Source: Sphingomonas sp. ID1715 (GTDB lineage Bacteria; Pseudomonadota; Alphaproteobacteria; Sphingomonadales; Sphingomonadaceae). Taken from it: a DNA stretch of 64,000 nt. The stretch covers positions 248,001 to 312,000 of the forward strand of contig NZ_JABEPR010000001.1 in assembly GCF_013044515.1 (NCBI RefSeq), written 5' to 3'. The notes below the pieces were generated by a model that was not told the origin of the DNA, made no database searches, and saw only the letters and a program-made list of their open reading frames with translations. Below are positions 39,027 to 49,757 of this stretch, piece by piece; position 1 is the first letter of the stretch, and the number at the start of each line of letters is the position of its first letter. A program made the translations under genes and the position numbers.

Positions 39027-39803
39027 TTACGTGGCCCCCAGCGCCTCCCGTACCACTTGTTCCAGCTCAGGATCGAGCGGCGGCGGGTCCATTGGCACGC
39101 GCGCTTCGAGCTGGTCGGCGATCGCGGTGAGGGCAGCGACCCGGGCCGCCTTCTTGTCGTTGCCGTCGATCACCGTCCACGGCGCCCAGCGCGTGTCGGT
39201 GATGCGGAACATTTCGTCCATCGCTTCGAGATACGCAGCGCGTTTGGCTCGGTTGCGATAATCCTCGGCGCCCGTCTTCCAGCGTTTCCACGGGTCTTCG
39301 AAGCGCTTTCGCAGCCGCTCGTCCTGCTCCTCCTGCGTCACATGCACGAACAGTTTGATCAGCGTCGTGTCGCAGTCGCGCTGCTGCGCCTCGAACTCGT
39401 TGATCTCGTCATAGCCGCGGCGCCATTCGCTTTCGCTGGCGAAGCCCTCGACCCGTTCGACGAGCACCCGCCCGTACCAGCTGCGGTCGAACACCGCGAT
39501 GTCGCCGGAGAGCGGCAGCTTTTGCCAGAAGCGCCAGAGAAAGTGCTTGTCCTTTTCCTCCGGCGTCGGCGCCGAGATGGGGAAGACGTCGAAATAGCGC
39601 GGGTCCCATTGCGCGGTCAGCCGCTGGATGATGCCGCCCTTCCCCGCCGCGTCCCAACCCTCGAACAGGATAATCGCGCGCCTCTTGTGCACGATATGGG
39701 CGACCTGGATGCGCGCAAGCCGGTCCTGCAACGCCGCGAGATCGGCGGCATAGTCGCCGGGGTAATCGGCGCCGCGTTCATAATCGGAGAGGTTGATCGA
39801 CAC
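39027..39803 (-). CDS. ppk2: Polyphosphate kinase 2 family protein
   Basis: A 258-residue PPK2 P-loop kinase that transfers phosphate between polyphosphate and nucleotides. Walker A is FEGWDAAGKGG and Walker B FDRSWYGR, with the lid-region DPWKRWKTGAEDYRNR and the conserved DRSWYGRVLVERVEGF. It begins at a GTG (39803). A second, unrelated polyphosphate kinase (ppk1) lies 5 kb downstream. The aspS gene is upstream on the same strand beyond a palindrome. Confidence 0.92.
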   Translation of the reverse strand: MSINLSDYERGADYPGDYAADLAALQDRLARIQVAHIVHKRRAIILFEGWDAAGKGGIIQRLTAQWDPRYFDVFPISAPTPEEKDKHFLWRFWQKLPLSGDIAVFDRSWYGRVLVERVEGFASESEWRRGYDEINEFEAQQRDCDTTLIKLFVHVTQEEQDERLRKRFEDPWKRWKTGAEDYRNRAKRAAYLEAMDEMFRITDTRWAPWTVIDGNDKKAARVAALTAIADQLEARVPMDPPPLDPELEQVVREALGAT

Positions 39804-39820
39804 GCGGGATATCTAGTCAC

Positions 39821-39890
39821 TCGTCCCGAGCGAAGTCGAGGGGCGTGGCACCAGCCCTGGAAACGCGCCCCTCGACTGCGCTCGGGACGA
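39821..39890. repeat. Intergenic inverted repeat, family B variant
   Basis: Arms tcgtcccgagcgaagtcgag (39821 onward) and ctcgactgcgctcgggacga (ending 39890) surround a 20-bp loop between aspS and ppk2. Confidence 0.8.
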
Positions 39891-39907
39891 GCGGATGATG
39901 ACGGGCC

Positions 39908-41725
39908 TTACTCCGGTGCGACCACCGCAGACGGCGCCTTGGCGTCCTTCGCGCCGGGCCCATCGACCGTGCGGATGTGCAATTCGCGCAGCTGTTTCGG
40001 CGTCACCTGGCTCGGGGCGCCCATCATCAGATCCTCGGCGCGCTGGTTCATCGGGAAGAGGATGACTTCGCGGATGTTCGGCTCGTCGGCGAGCAACATG
40101 ACGATGCGGTCGATGCCGGGCGCGGAGCCGCCGTGCGGCGGTGCGCCGAATTTGAAGGCATTGATCATTCCGGCGAAGTTCGTGTCGACATCTTCCTTGG
40201 TGTAGCCGGCGATCTCGAAGGCCTTGTACATGATCTCCGGCCGGTGGTTCCGGATCGCGCCCGAGGACAGCTCCACGCCGTTGCAGACGATGTCATACTG
40301 ATAAGCGAGGATGTCCAAGGGATCCTTGGTCTTCAGCGCCTCCAGCTCGCCCTGCGGCATGGAGAAGGGATTGTGCGAGAAGTCGACCTTCTTCGCTTCC
40401 TCGTCATATTCGAACATCGGGAAGTCGACGATCCAGCAGAACTCGAAGCGGTTCTGGTCGATCAGGCCGAGCTGTTCGCCCACCCGCGTGCGGGCGGCAC
40501 CGGCAAGCTTGGCCGCCCGCCCTTCCTTGCCGGCCGCGAAGAAGATGCCGTCGTCGGGGCCGAGGCCCAGTTCGGCGATCAGCTTGCGCGTCGCTTCATC
40601 GCCATGGTTCTTGGCGATCGGCCCGCCGAGTTCGCCGCCCTTCTGGGTGATATAGCCAAGGCCGGCATGCCCTTCCGAGCGCGCCCAGTCGTTCATGTCG
40701 TCGAAGAATTTGCGGCTCTTGTCGGCCGTGTTCGGCGCGGGGATGGCGCGCACGACGCTTCCGCCCTCGACTAGCCGGGCGAACAGGCCGAAGCCGGAAC
40801 CCTTGAAGTGCTCCGACACGTCCGAGATCACGATCGGGTTGCGCAGGTCCGGCTTGTCCGAGCCGTATTTGAGCATCGCCTCGCGATAGGGAATGCGCGG
40901 GAATGGCGCGGCGCTGACCGAGCGGCCGTTCGCAAACTCCTCGAACACGCCGTGCAGTACCGGCTCGATCGCCGCGAAAACATCGTCTTGCGTGACAAAG
41001 CTCATTTCGAAATCGAGCTGATAGAACTCGCCCGGGGAACGGTCGGCGCGCGCATCCTCGTCGCGAAAGCAGGGCGCGATCTGAAAATAGCGGTCGAAGC
41101 CGGCGACCATGATCAGCTGCTTGAACATCTGGGGCGCCTGGGGGAGCGCATAGAATTTGCCGGGATGCACCCGGCTCGGCACCAGATAGTCGCGCGCGCC
41201 CTCTGGCGACGAGGCGGTCAGGATAGGCGTCTGGAACTCGGTGAATCCCTGGTCGATCATCCGCCGCCGGATCGAGCTGATCACGTTCGAACGCAGCACG
41301 ATATTCTGGTGAATGCGCTCGCGGCGCAGATCGAGGAAGCGGTAGCGGAGGCGGATGTCCTCCGGATAATCCGCTTCGCCCGCGACCGGCAGCGGCAGTT
41401 CCTGGGCGGACGATTGGACGGTGACCGCCTTGGCGAAAACCTCGATCTCCCCGGTCGGCAGGTTCGCGTTGGTCGTTCCCGCCGCGCGCGCCTTCACCAC
41501 GCCTTCGATGGTGACCACGGACTCGGCGCGTAGGGCTTCGAGCACCGGCAGCGCCGGTGAGTCGGCATCCGCCACCACCTGGGTGAGCCCGTAATGATCG
41601 CGCAGGTCGACGAACAGCACGCCGCCATGATCGCGCTTGCGGTGCACCCAGCCAGACAGGCGAACGGTCTCGCCGACATGGGAAGCGCGAAGCGCGCCGC
41701 AGGTGTGAGTGCGATAGGCGTGCAT
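39908..41725 (-). CDS. aspS: Aspartate--tRNA ligase
   Basis: Class II aminoacyl-tRNA synthetase of 605 residues that charges tRNA-Asp. In alphaproteobacteria this type is often non-discriminating and also makes Asp-tRNA-Asn. It has an N-terminal OB fold ([23 protein letters not shown]), motif 2 region [19 protein letters not shown], a bacterial GAD insertion and motif 3 [16 protein letters not shown] at 41725 begins [10 protein letters not shown]. It is divergent from rnd (89-bp gap). Confidence 0.97.
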   Translation of the reverse strand: MHAYRTHTCGALRASHVGETVRLSGWVHRKRDHGGVLFVDLRDHYGLTQVVADADSPALPVLEALRAESVVTIEGVVKARAAGTTNANLPTGEIEVFAKAVTVQSSAQELPLPVAGEADYPEDIRLRYRFLDLRRERIHQNIVLRSNVISSIRRRMIDQGFTEFQTPILTASSPEGARDYLVPSRVHPGKFYALPQAPQMFKQLIMVAGFDRYFQIAPCFRDEDARADRSPGEFYQLDFEMSFVTQDDVFAAIEPVLHGVFEEFANGRSVSAAPFPRIPYREAMLKYGSDKPDLRNPIVISDVSEHFKGSGFGLFARLVEGGSVVRAIPAPNTADKSRKFFDDMNDWARSEGHAGLGYITQKGGELGGPIAKNHGDEATRKLIAELGLGPDDGIFFAAGKEGRAAKLAGAARTRVGEQLGLIDQNRFEFCWIVDFPMFEYDEEAKKVDFSHNPFSMPQGELEALKTKDPLDILAYQYDIVCNGVELSSGAIRNHRPEIMYKAFEIAGYTKEDVDTNFAGMINAFKFGAPPHGGSAPGIDRIVMLLADEPNIREVILFPMNQRAEDLMMGAPSQVTPKQLRELHIRTVDGPGAKDAKAPSAVVAPE

Positions 41726-41814
41726 GATGAGTTCTCGACTGAAACGTGAAGCGTGCGGCGCTTCCCCGCCTCGGCCCATATTGTCAAGGCGCGCGGCCAA
41801 GCTATTGCGCACTG

Positions 41815-42981
41815 ATGCAAATCCATCCGCTGATTACCGACAGCGAAAGCCTCGCCCAACTCTGCGCCCGGCTCGCCAAGTCCGACTTCGTGGCCGTGGA
41901 CACCGAGTTCATGCGCGAGAACACCTATTGGCCCGACCTCTGCCTGATCCAGATCGCCGATGAGAATGAGGCGGCGGCGATCGATCCCAAGGCCGATGGC
42001 ATTGACCTCCAGCCCCTGCTCGATCTGCTCGTCGACAATGAGGAAGTGCTGAAGGTCTTCCATGCCGGCGGGCAGGACGTGGAGATCGTCTACAACCTGA
42101 CCGGCAAGACGCCGCACCCGATCTTCGACACCCAGATCGCCGCCATGGCGCTCGGCCAGGGCGAGCAGATCGGCTATGGCAATCTCGTCGACAGCTGGCT
42201 CGGCATCCAGCTCGATAAGGGCGCGCGCTTCACCGACTGGGGTCGCCGCCCGCTCGATAAGCGCCAGATCGACTATGCGATCGGCGATGTCACCCACCTC
42301 GTCAAAATCTTCCCGATGATCGTCAAGCGCCTGGTCAAACAGGGACGTGGCGACTGGCTCGACGAGGAGATGGAGAAGCTGGCCGACCCTGCCAATTATG
42401 AGAATGAGCCGGAGCTCGCCTGGCTGCGCGTCAAGGTACCAAGCCGCAAGGCCGATGTGCTGGGGCGACTGAAGGCACTGGCGGCGTGGCGCGAGCGCGA
42501 GGCACGCGGCAAGGATCTACCGCGCGGCCGCATCGTCAAGGACGAGACACTGGCCGACATCGCCGCCCACCCGCCGCGCGAGCAGAGCGACTTGGGTCGG
42601 GTGCGCGGCCTCTCGGCAAGCTGGGGCGGCAACGACATCGGCGCGCGCTTGATGAGGGCGCTTAGCGAGGCGCGGCCACTCGGCCCCGACGAACTGCCCC
42701 GCGAGGAGCGCAGGCCCGGTCTCGGACGCGAGGGCTCGCTGGTCGCCGACCTGCTCAAGCTGTTGCTCAAGATCCGCGCGCGGGAAATCGACGTCGCGCC
42801 ACGCCTGCTCGCCCGCACGGACGAGCTTGAGCTGCTCGCCGCCGGCAAGCGCAACGGCCTTGCCATCCTCCAGGGCTGGCGATCGGAACAATTCGGCAAG
42901 GACGCGCTCGACCTCGTCGAAGGCCGCCTCGCCTTCGCGGTCAAAGACGGCAAGCTCAAGATGACGCGCGCGGAGGAATAG
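41815..42981 (+). CDS. rnd: Ribonuclease D
   Basis: A 388-residue 3'-5' exoribonuclease for tRNA 3'-end processing. The DEDD exonuclease motifs are Exo [16 protein letters not shown], Exo [15 protein letters not shown] and Exo [14 protein letters not shown] (DEDDy type with Tyr). An HRDC-like region follows (about residue 210 on: [17 protein letters not shown]). It is convergent with ppx across 6 bp. Confidence 0.94.
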   Translation: MQIHPLITDSESLAQLCARLAKSDFVAVDTEFMRENTYWPDLCLIQIADENEAAAIDPKADGIDLQPLLDLLVDNEEVLKVFHAGGQDVEIVYNLTGKTPHPIFDTQIAAMALGQGEQIGYGNLVDSWLGIQLDKGARFTDWGRRPLDKRQIDYAIGDVTHLVKIFPMIVKRLVKQGRGDWLDEEMEKLADPANYENEPELAWLRVKVPSRKADVLGRLKALAAWREREARGKDLPRGRIVKDETLADIAAHPPREQSDLGRVRGLSASWGGNDIGARLMRALSEARPLGPDELPREERRPGLGREGSLVADLLKLLLKIRAREIDVAPRLLARTDELELLAAGKRNGLAILQGWRSEQFGKDALDLVEGRLAFAVKDGKLKMTRAEE

Positions 42982-42987
42982 CGGCGT

Positions 42988-44481
42988 TCAGCCCACCCTC
43001 GGCTCTAAACCCATTTCCGAGGCGAGTTGGCGGAAGCGCTTGTCGACGGCGTCGCCGTAGAGCGCCCGGTCTCCGTCGTTCAGCTGCAGCACCAGCGCCT
43101 TGCCATCGATGGCGATGGAGGTGCGGCGCAGCGGTTCGGCGACGCCTCCGCTCAGCCGCTGGCCGAGGCGAATGGCGAGGCCCCAACGCACGGCGCGACG
43201 AAGATCCTGCGCGCTGGCGAGTGTCGCCAGGCTACCCAATGCATCGGCGCCGCCGCCCAAGGCCGTGAACAGCGCCTGGCCGAGCAGGACACGGCCCCGC
43301 GCATCGATGCCGACCCAATTGCCGTGGGCGCCATTCTCGAACGCCCGCTCCGCCCGGAACTCGGGGTTGGCGCGCCAGCCGGTGTCGGCGAGCAGGCAGG
43401 CGGCCAGACGCAGCCGCGCGTCGGTGCCGCCGGGAAATAACGGCGCGATCCAGCGATCGAGCAAATCGCCATGTTCGGGAAACCTGCCCTGGACATGCCC
43501 TTCTTCCCGGCACGCTGCGATCAGCGGGTCCTCCGCCGCCACTGCGGTTGGAAGGGCCGCGAACAACAGGCCTTCGCGCAGCCCATAGGCAGAGACGATC
43601 AGGCTCTTGCTCTGCAGTTCTCGAACCAGCACGGCGAGCAGCGCGGATGCCTCGCCGAGATTGGCGATGCGCGAACCGGAGAGGGACGGCACCATCCGCA
43701 GCTCTTCCCGCGTCGTCGCGGCGATGGTGCGGGCGAGCCGCGGCGCGGCGCTGGGCGCCATCATATAGCCATGCACGATCGGCAGCGGATAGGTGCTGAG
43801 CGCCATGTCGACGCGCGCTAGGGCGCGCCAGGATCCTCCGACCAAAAAGAGCGGCAGCCGCCGCGCACTTGCGAGCCAGGGGGTTTGGCCAAGCTGCTCG
43901 CGCACGGTCCGCTCCAGCGCCCCTTTCGTGCTCCTTAGCGCCGCGATCCGCAGCACGCCCAAGGGGAAGGAGGCGCGATCCAAGACGCGCCCCGCCGCAA
44001 TCCGGGATAATTCGAGGCTGCCGCCGCCAAGATCGCCGACGATGCCGTCCGCGCCGGGCATGGCTGCGAGGACGCCCATCGCGGCCGCCTCGGCCTCCTG
44101 TTCGCCCGTCAAAAGCTCGACATCGAGGCCGATCGCTGCGGCCCGCCCGAGCAAGACCGCACCATTGCTCGCGTCGCGCACGGCAGCCGTCGCCACAGTC
44201 CGCAGCCGATCGACATGCATCAGGTCGGCGATCGTCTTGAAGCGGGCGAGCGCTCGTGCTGCCGTTTCGATCGCGGCTGGCGCAATGGCGCCAGTCTCAT
44301 CCAGGCTCCGCCCCAGCCCCGCCATGACCTTTTCATTGAACAGGGTTGCCGGGATGCGTGGCGGCCCACCGTAAACAACCAGACGGATCGAGTTCGAGCC
44401 GATGTCGATAATGGCCTGCCGTGCCGGGATCGCGTCGGCCTCCACTTTCACATCCCGCACGATCAGATCGGCTTCGCTCAT
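42988..44481 (-). CDS. ppx: Exopolyphosphatase / pppGpp phosphohydrolase
   Basis: A 497-residue Ppx/GppA protein of the ASKHA fold that releases phosphate from polyphosphate or from pppGpp. Phosphate-binding motifs are IDIGSNSIRLVVYG near the N terminus and GDLGGGSLELS around residue 145, with an acidic residue preceding the latter. The start overlaps the ppk1 stop by 1 bp (TGATG), so it is translationally coupled to the synthesising kinase, a pairing common in proteobacteria. Confidence 0.93.
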   Translation of the reverse strand: MSEADLIVRDVKVEADAIPARQAIIDIGSNSIRLVVYGGPPRIPATLFNEKVMAGLGRSLDETGAIAPAAIETAARALARFKTIADLMHVDRLRTVATAAVRDASNGAVLLGRAAAIGLDVELLTGEQEAEAAAMGVLAAMPGADGIVGDLGGGSLELSRIAAGRVLDRASFPLGVLRIAALRSTKGALERTVREQLGQTPWLASARRLPLFLVGGSWRALARVDMALSTYPLPIVHGYMMAPSAAPRLARTIAATTREELRMVPSLSGSRIANLGEASALLAVLVRELQSKSLIVSAYGLREGLLFAALPTAVAAEDPLIAACREEGHVQGRFPEHGDLLDRWIAPLFPGGTDARLRLAACLLADTGWRANPEFRAERAFENGAHGNWVGIDARGRVLLGQALFTALGGGADALGSLATLASAQDLRRAVRWGLAIRLGQRLSGGVAEPLRRTSIAIDGKALVLQLNDGDRALYGDAVDKRFRQLASEMGLEPRVG

Positions 44482-46628
44482 CAGCGCCTCACGCTCAGCT
44501 TGGGCACTGCATCGCTGTTGGCAAGCGACTTGCCGCGGCCGGAGAGCGAGGGATTGGTCATGAAATATCGATGCAGGTTGAACGGCCGCTCGCCCGGCAC
44601 GTCCCGGACATAGCTGCCATCCGCGTTCAGTTCCCAGCTTTGCTCATTGTCGATCAGATTGGCGACCATCACCTGGTCGAGGATCTGGTCGTGCACCGTG
44701 GGGTTCACGATCGGCAGCAGATACTCGACGCGCCGGTCGAAATTGCGCGGCATCCAGTCGGCGGACGAAATAAACACGCGCGCCTTGTCGTTGGGCAGGT
44801 CGCGGCCATTGCCGAAAGCGAAGATGCGGCTGTGCTCGAGGAAGCGGCCGACGATCGACTTCACCCGGATATTCTCGGAGAGGCCGGCCACGCCGGGCCG
44901 CAGGCAGCAGATGCCGCGCACGATCAGGTCGATCGGGACTCCGGCCTGGCTTCCTTCGTAGAGCTTCTCGATCATCGCCGGATCGACGAGCGAGTTCATC
45001 TTCGCCCAGATGCCGGCCGGCTGGCCCGCGCGCGCATTGGCGATTTCCGCATCGATCAGTTCGGCCAGGCTCTCGCGCATGCTGAGCGGCGACATGGTGA
45101 GCAGTTCCAGTCGGGCGGGCTCGACATAGCCGGTGATGTAATTGAACAGCTGCGCCGCATCGCGCCCGGCCCGCGGATCGGCGGTGAAGAAGCTGATATC
45201 GGTGTAGATGCGCGCGGTGATCGGGTGATAATTGCCGGTCCCGAAGTGGCAATAGGTGCGGTAGCCACCCTCTTCCCGCCGCACGATCATCGACACCTTG
45301 GCATGCGTCTTCCACTCGATGAAGCCATAGACGACCTGCACCCCGGCCCGTTCCAGCGCCGAGGCCCAGAGCAGGTTCTGTTCCTCGTCGAACCGTGCCT
45401 TCAGCTCGACGACGGCGGTCACCGACTTGCCCGCTTCGGCCGCAGCGATCAGAGCCTGGATAACGGCCGACTGCTTGCCCGCGCGATAGAGCGTCTGCTT
45501 GATGGCGACTACGTCCGGGTCCGCTGCCGCTTGCTGGAGGAAGGCGAGCACAACGTCGAACGTCTCGTAGGGGTGATGGACGACGATATCCTTGGCTTTG
45601 ATGGCGGCGAAACAGTCGCCGCCATACTCCCGAATTCGCTCCGGAAATCGCGGTGAGTAAGGGTCCCATTTCAGGTCCGGTCGATCCTCCTCGACGAGCG
45701 CCTCCAGGTCACCAATGCCGAGCAGGCCGCCGGTGACGGTCACGATCGCGTCGCTGCCGCCCAGCTCGCTCCGCACCTGGCGCTCCAGCGCTTCGGGGAT
45801 GCCCTCTTCCAGTTCGAGCCGGATCACACGTCCGCGCCGCCGCCGCTTGATGGCACTGCGGAAGTAGCGGACCAGGTCCTCGGCTTCTTCCTCCACCTCG
45901 ATGTCGCTGTCGCGGATAACGCGGAACGCACCCGAGCCCCGTACTTCGTAACCCGGGAAGAGCAGCCCCGTGAAGCAGCGCAGCACCGACTCGATCGCGA
46001 TATAGCAGGCGCGTTCGCCGGGAATGCGGATGAACGGCGGCAGGCTCGGCGGGATCATCACCAGCTCGCGAATCGCCTCCCCGTCCGACAGCCGGACGAG
46101 ATCGAAGATCAGGCTGAGCCCCTTATTGGGGATGAAGGGGAACGGGTGGGCGGGATCCAGCGCCTGGGGGGTGATGACGGGAAAGATATGTTCGCGGAAA
46201 TGACCCTCGAGCCACACGCGCGCATCGAGCTGCAGCGCATCCTCCCGAACCACTTCGATGCCTGCTTTCGCCAGGGCCACGCGCAGATCGGCCCAGACCC
46301 GGTCCTGGCTCTCCATCAGCTGCTCGGCGTCGCGTGTCACGGCGCTCAGCTGCTGGGAAACGGTGAGGCCGTCGGGCGACCGCTCCTCGACCGATTGCAG
46401 CTGCTGCCCCTTCAGTCCGGCGACGCGGACCATGAAGAACTCGTCGAGATTGTTGCCCGAGATCGACAGGAAACGCAGCCGCTCCAGCAGCGGATGATTG
46501 CGGTTGCACGCCTCTTCCAGCACGCGCCGGTTGAAGGCCAGCCAGCTCAGTTCGCGGTTGAAGTAGCGCTGGCCGTCGCCGGGCGGCGTCCGCTCTTCCT
46601 CGCGCAGCATTGGCTCAGGGCGAGCCAT
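44481..46628 (-). CDS. ppk1: Polyphosphate kinase 1
   Basis: A 715-residue polyphosphate kinase that makes polyP from ATP through a phosphohistidine. The start [18 protein letters not shown], the autophosphorylation region [11 protein letters not shown] (His in HFGTGNYH), and the phospholipase-D-like second histidine area [19 protein letters not shown] are seen. The order of genes is 445-residue unknown, hda, ppk1, ppx, all coupled by 1- to 4-bp overlaps. ppk2 is elsewhere in the window. Confidence 0.97.
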   Translation of the reverse strand: MARPEPMLREEERTPPGDGQRYFNRELSWLAFNRRVLEEACNRNHPLLERLRFLSISGNNLDEFFMVRVAGLKGQQLQSVEERSPDGLTVSQQLSAVTRDAEQLMESQDRVWADLRVALAKAGIEVVREDALQLDARVWLEGHFREHIFPVITPQALDPAHPFPFIPNKGLSLIFDLVRLSDGEAIRELVMIPPSLPPFIRIPGERACYIAIESVLRCFTGLLFPGYEVRGSGAFRVIRDSDIEVEEEAEDLVRYFRSAIKRRRRGRVIRLELEEGIPEALERQVRSELGGSDAIVTVTGGLLGIGDLEALVEEDRPDLKWDPYSPRFPERIREYGGDCFAAIKAKDIVVHHPYETFDVVLAFLQQAAADPDVVAIKQTLYRAGKQSAVIQALIAAAEAGKSVTAVVELKARFDEEQNLLWASALERAGVQVVYGFIEWKTHAKVSMIVRREEGGYRTYCHFGTGNYHPITARIYTDISFFTADPRAGRDAAQLFNYITGYVEPARLELLTMSPLSMRESLAELIDAEIANARAGQPAGIWAKMNSLVDPAMIEKLYEGSQAGVPIDLIVRGICCLRPGVAGLSENIRVKSIVGRFLEHSRIFAFGNGRDLPNDKARVFISSADWMPRNFDRRVEYLLPIVNPTVHDQILDQVMVANLIDNEQSWELNADGSYVRDVPGERPFNLHRYFMTNPSLSGRGKSLANSDAVPKLSVRR

Positions 46629-47233
46629 CAGAACAGATCCTCTTGCTTCATCCCGAAGGTTTCGCGGGCAAGTTTTACAGAAATGCGAACCCGTTTGGCG
46701 AGCGCCGCTTCGTCAAGCGCATCCACGGCCTGGATGATGCCGACATGGGTACGTTCGATGCGCGGCACGAGCCAGGGGACCAACCCCGGAGGCACCTGCA
46801 GGTTGCGCTGGAGCAGGAGCTTTTCGATGAGGCCGGCCGCGAGCGGGTCGTCGGGATCGCCGAGCGTGAGGACGGGTGTGGCTGACAGCCGCGTGCGCAG
46901 ATCGGGCAGCCGAATCTTCCACGCCGGCGGCGCCTCATCAGCCACGATCAGCAGCGGCTTGTGCGCCTCCTGCGCAGCATTCCAGGCGTGGAACAGCTCC
47001 TCCTCGGGCTTGCGGTCGCCATCGTCGATCACGCGGCCGCCGGACTTGCGCGCGAACAGCCGGGCCAAGAGGCTGCGCCCGGATTTGCGCGGCCCGGCGA
47101 GGATCGTGGCCATGACGGGCCAGGTGCCCCAATGCTCCAAATGCCGTACTGCCCGCGCGTTGCTGTCGGAAACGATGAAATCTTCCTGACGCTCCTCGGC
47201 CGGCCACCCGAGCGGCAAGGCCATCTGGCTCAT
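46628..47233 (-). CDS. hda: DnaA-related regulator (Hda/HdaA-like)
   Basis: A 201-residue AAA+ protein like the DnaA ATPase domain III without domain IV. Hda with the DNA sliding clamp promotes ATP hydrolysis by DnaA. The N terminus contains QMALPLGW, matching the clamp-binding motif of Hda. The P-loop region is [10 protein letters not shown], which is degenerate for Walker A (the usual GxxGxGK is GPRKSGRS), as in alphaproteobacterial HdaA. Its stop overlaps the ppk1 start by 1 bp. Confidence 0.88.
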   Translation of the reverse strand: MSQMALPLGWPAEERQEDFIVSDSNARAVRHLEHWGTWPVMATILAGPRKSGRSLLARLFARKSGGRVIDDGDRKPEEELFHAWNAAQEAHKPLLIVADEAPPAWKIRLPDLRTRLSATPVLTLGDPDDPLAAGLIEKLLLQRNLQVPPGLVPWLVPRIERTHVGIIQAVDALDEAALAKRVRISVKLARETFGMKQEDLF

Positions 47234-48528
47234 TTGCGGGCTGGCGTCCCGCTCGGACTCGGTGATGGCGACGGCGTGGGAGGGGAACTCACCGCCGGCG
47301 CTGCACCGCCGCGCCGGATGCGGAGCGTGCCGAGGCCCTGCTGCACCTGCCAGCCGCGCGCCGAGAGCGCGGCCGCAAGTGCGCCAATGTCCCCCTGATA
47401 GGTCACGCGCATTACAGAGACCCCGCCCAGTGCCAGGCTTGCGGTCTGCGCGGATCGCACCCCCGGAATACCGCGCAACACCGCTTCGCCCGCATTCACC
47501 GAACCGACGTCCGGCGTGTCATATTGAACATTGTAGCTCGACAGGCCGGCGGTAAGCTGATCGGATTCTATCGTCGCGGCCTCCTCCGGAATGCCTTCCT
47601 CCAGATCGTCCAGCTCTTCCTCGGTCGCTTCGGGTTCGACGATCAGCGACGGATCGGGCACCAGACGGCCCTCCTGCAGCGCGCGCACGAACAGAGCGTC
47701 GATGCGCTTGACGCCTTCGTCCATCAGCTTGGGTAAGCCGTCCGCCGAGCCGACGCGCAGCACGAAGCCGCCAAGATATTCCCGATCCGGCCCGTGGAAA
47801 GCGGAGAAGCGGCCGATCACCGGGCCGCCGGGCCATTGCCGCTCGATCTGCACCTGAGGGATCAGCACGTCGGCGGCGCCATAGCCGTCGATCAGCAGCC
47901 GCCACCAGATGCGGCCCGGACGCCAGGTCTGCGCCGGCGTCAGGATCAGCGAGTCGACGCCGGTACCCGTGGGCCGCACATAGTCGACCGGACTGTTGCC
48001 GGTGCGGAACCGCGCCCAGGCCTTTTGCCATTCCGTGCGCGTCTCGAACCCCTGCGGCACGCCGCCCGACCATTGTACCGGGATGACCAGCATCGGCGCC
48101 GATCGGAGCAGATTGCCCGAGGTGCCGAGGATTGTGCCCGCCCGCGCCCGGTCGAACAACACGCCCAGCCGCGCGATATAGCGGTGCGGGCCGATCTGCT
48201 CGTCCTCGACGATGATGCCGGCGACGATACCGTCCAAAGCCGAATCCGACAGGCCCGGCCCCTTGGCGCCGCCGTGGGTGCGCGCCCAAAGCGCATCCCA
48301 GGCCCGACGTTGCGCCGCGCGCCAGCCGGTCAGCCGCGCCGCATCCGCATTGGCTCCGTACACGTCGACATCGATGCCGGAGACTTCGAAGCTGGACGAG
48401 CTGTCGATCGGCGGCACGCCGCGCTCGCCCCCTTCAATCTGCGCACGCAGCATCGCGGCAAGGCCGAGCGCCATAACGAAGATCAGGACGAGCGGCAGGG
48501 GGACAGGGAAACGGCGGAGCGCGATCAC
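47230..48528 (-). CDS. Hypothetical membrane-anchored protein between purM and hda (DUF2066 position)
   Basis: About 432 residues. No family was identified with certainty. The N terminus has one membrane helix (PLPLVLIFVMALGLAAML), then SGIDVDVYGANADAARLTGWRAAQRRAWDALW, which resembles the start of DUF2066 proteins that sit between purM and hda in pseudomonads. The C-terminal third ends in a ferredoxin-like segment (YDTPDVGSVNAGEAVLRGI, PGVRSAQTASLALGG), reminiscent of a heavy-metal-associated fold, and a Pro/Ser tail. A GTG at 48528 with AGAAGG upstream is chosen over the ATG at 48567 without a ribosome site. It overlaps hda by 4 bp. Confidence 0.7.
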   Translation of the reverse strand: MIALRRFPVPLPLVLIFVMALGLAAMLRAQIEGGERGVPPIDSSSSFEVSGIDVDVYGANADAARLTGWRAAQRRAWDALWARTHGGAKGPGLSDSALDGIVAGIIVEDEQIGPHRYIARLGVLFDRARAGTILGTSGNLLRSAPMLVIPVQWSGGVPQGFETRTEWQKAWARFRTGNSPVDYVRPTGTGVDSLILTPAQTWRPGRIWWRLLIDGYGAADVLIPQVQIERQWPGGPVIGRFSAFHGPDREYLGGFVLRVGSADGLPKLMDEGVKRIDALFVRALQEGRLVPDPSLIVEPEATEEELDDLEEGIPEEAATIESDQLTAGLSSYNVQYDTPDVGSVNAGEAVLRGIPGVRSAQTASLALGGVSVMRVTYQGDIGALAAALSARGWQVQQGLGTLRIRRGGAAPAVSSPPTPSPSPSPSGTPARK

Positions 48529-48587
48529 CGCGCCCTTCTGGCGCGTCGAGGATAGAAATCCAAGCATCTTGTCGCTAGGCGCACCCC

Positions 48588-49682
48588 ATGAGCGACGGCC
48601 AGAGCTACACCTATGCCCAAGCGGGCGTTTCGATCGCCGCGGGCAATGCGCTGGTCAAGGCGATCGGCCCGCTGGCCAAGAGCACGCGGCGTCCCGGCGC
48701 CGATGCCGAGCTGGGCGGCTTCGGCGGCTTCTTCGACCTGAAGGCAGCCGGCTATCGCGACCCGCTGCTCGTTGCCGCCAATGACGGCGTCGGCACCAAG
48801 CTGAAGCTCGCCATCGAACATAATCTGCATGACGGCGTCGGCATCGACCTGGTCGCCATGTGCGCCAATGACCTGATCGTGCAGGGGGCCGAACCGCTCT
48901 TCTTCCTCGATTATTACGCCACGGGCCGGCTGGAGAGCGGCGTCGCGGAACGCGTCATCGCAGGCATTGCCGAGGGCTGCCGGCAGGCCGGCTGCGCACT
49001 GATCGGCGGCGAAACGGCCGAGATGCCCGGCATGTACGCCGATGGCGATTATGACCTGGCGGGCTTCTGCGTCGGTGCAGTTGAACGCGGCCAGGCCCTG
49101 ACGGGTAATCGGGTCAAGGCCGGCGACCTGATCCTCGGCCTTGCCTCGTCCGGCGTCCATTCGAACGGCTATTCGCTGGTGCGCCGCCTCGCAGCCGACA
49201 AGGGCTGGAAGCTCGATCGCCCTGCCCTGTTCGACCAGGACGTGATCCTGATCGACGCGCTGATGGCGCCGACCCGCATCTACGTAAAATCGCTGCTGCC
49301 GCTGGTCCGCGACGGCAAGATTGCCGCCCTCGCCCATATCACCGGCGGCGGCCTGCTCGAAAACGTCCCGCGCGTGTTGCCGGACGATCTCCACGCGCGC
49401 ATCGACGCCGATGCCTGGCCGCAGCCGCGGCTGATGGCGTTCCTCCAGGCCCAAGGCGCAATCGAGCCGGCCGAAATGGCGCGCACTTTCAATTGCGGCG
49501 TCGGCATGATCGCCGTGGTGGCGCCCGACGACGCCGACGGCGTGAAAGCGGCGCTTGAAGCCGCCGGCGAGACGGTGTTCGTGATCGGCCGCATCGAACA
49601 GGGTCCGCGCGGCTGCACGGTCGTGGGTTCGGCCGACGCATGGTGCGGACGCGAGGCCTGGGAGGCTGTGCACCTTGCGTAG
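48588..49682 (+). CDS. purM: Phosphoribosylformylglycinamidine cyclo-ligase
   Basis: AIR synthetase, the fifth step of purine synthesis. Length is 364 residues. The N-terminal [53 protein letters not shown] and [11 protein letters not shown] are standard; [16 protein letters not shown] and [13 protein letters not shown] follow. It is divergent from the unknown membrane protein gene and upstream of purN (75 bp). Confidence 0.98.
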   Translation: MSDGQSYTYAQAGVSIAAGNALVKAIGPLAKSTRRPGADAELGGFGGFFDLKAAGYRDPLLVAANDGVGTKLKLAIEHNLHDGVGIDLVAMCANDLIVQGAEPLFFLDYYATGRLESGVAERVIAGIAEGCRQAGCALIGGETAEMPGMYADGDYDLAGFCVGAVERGQALTGNRVKAGDLILGLASSGVHSNGYSLVRRLAADKGWKLDRPALFDQDVILIDALMAPTRIYVKSLLPLVRDGKIAALAHITGGGLLENVPRVLPDDLHARIDADAWPQPRLMAFLQAQGAIEPAEMARTFNCGVGMIAVVAPDDADGVKAALEAAGETVFVIGRIEQGPRGCTVVGSADAWCGREAWEAVHLA

Positions 49683-49695
49683 CTCATGCTTGCCG

Positions 49696-49754
49696 TGTGC
49701 TCCGGCGAAGGCCGGAGCCTTGTGGCGCAGGGCTCCGACCTGCGCCGGAGCACA
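49696..49754. repeat. Intergenic inverted repeat touching the purN start, family E-like
   Basis: Arms tgtgctccggcgaaggccgg (from 49696) and ccgacctgcgccggagcaca (ending 49754) sit between purM and purN and end at the base before the first purN ATG. The right arm contains GGAG, the only ribosome-binding candidate of purN. Confidence 0.8.
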
Positions 49755-49757
49755 ATG

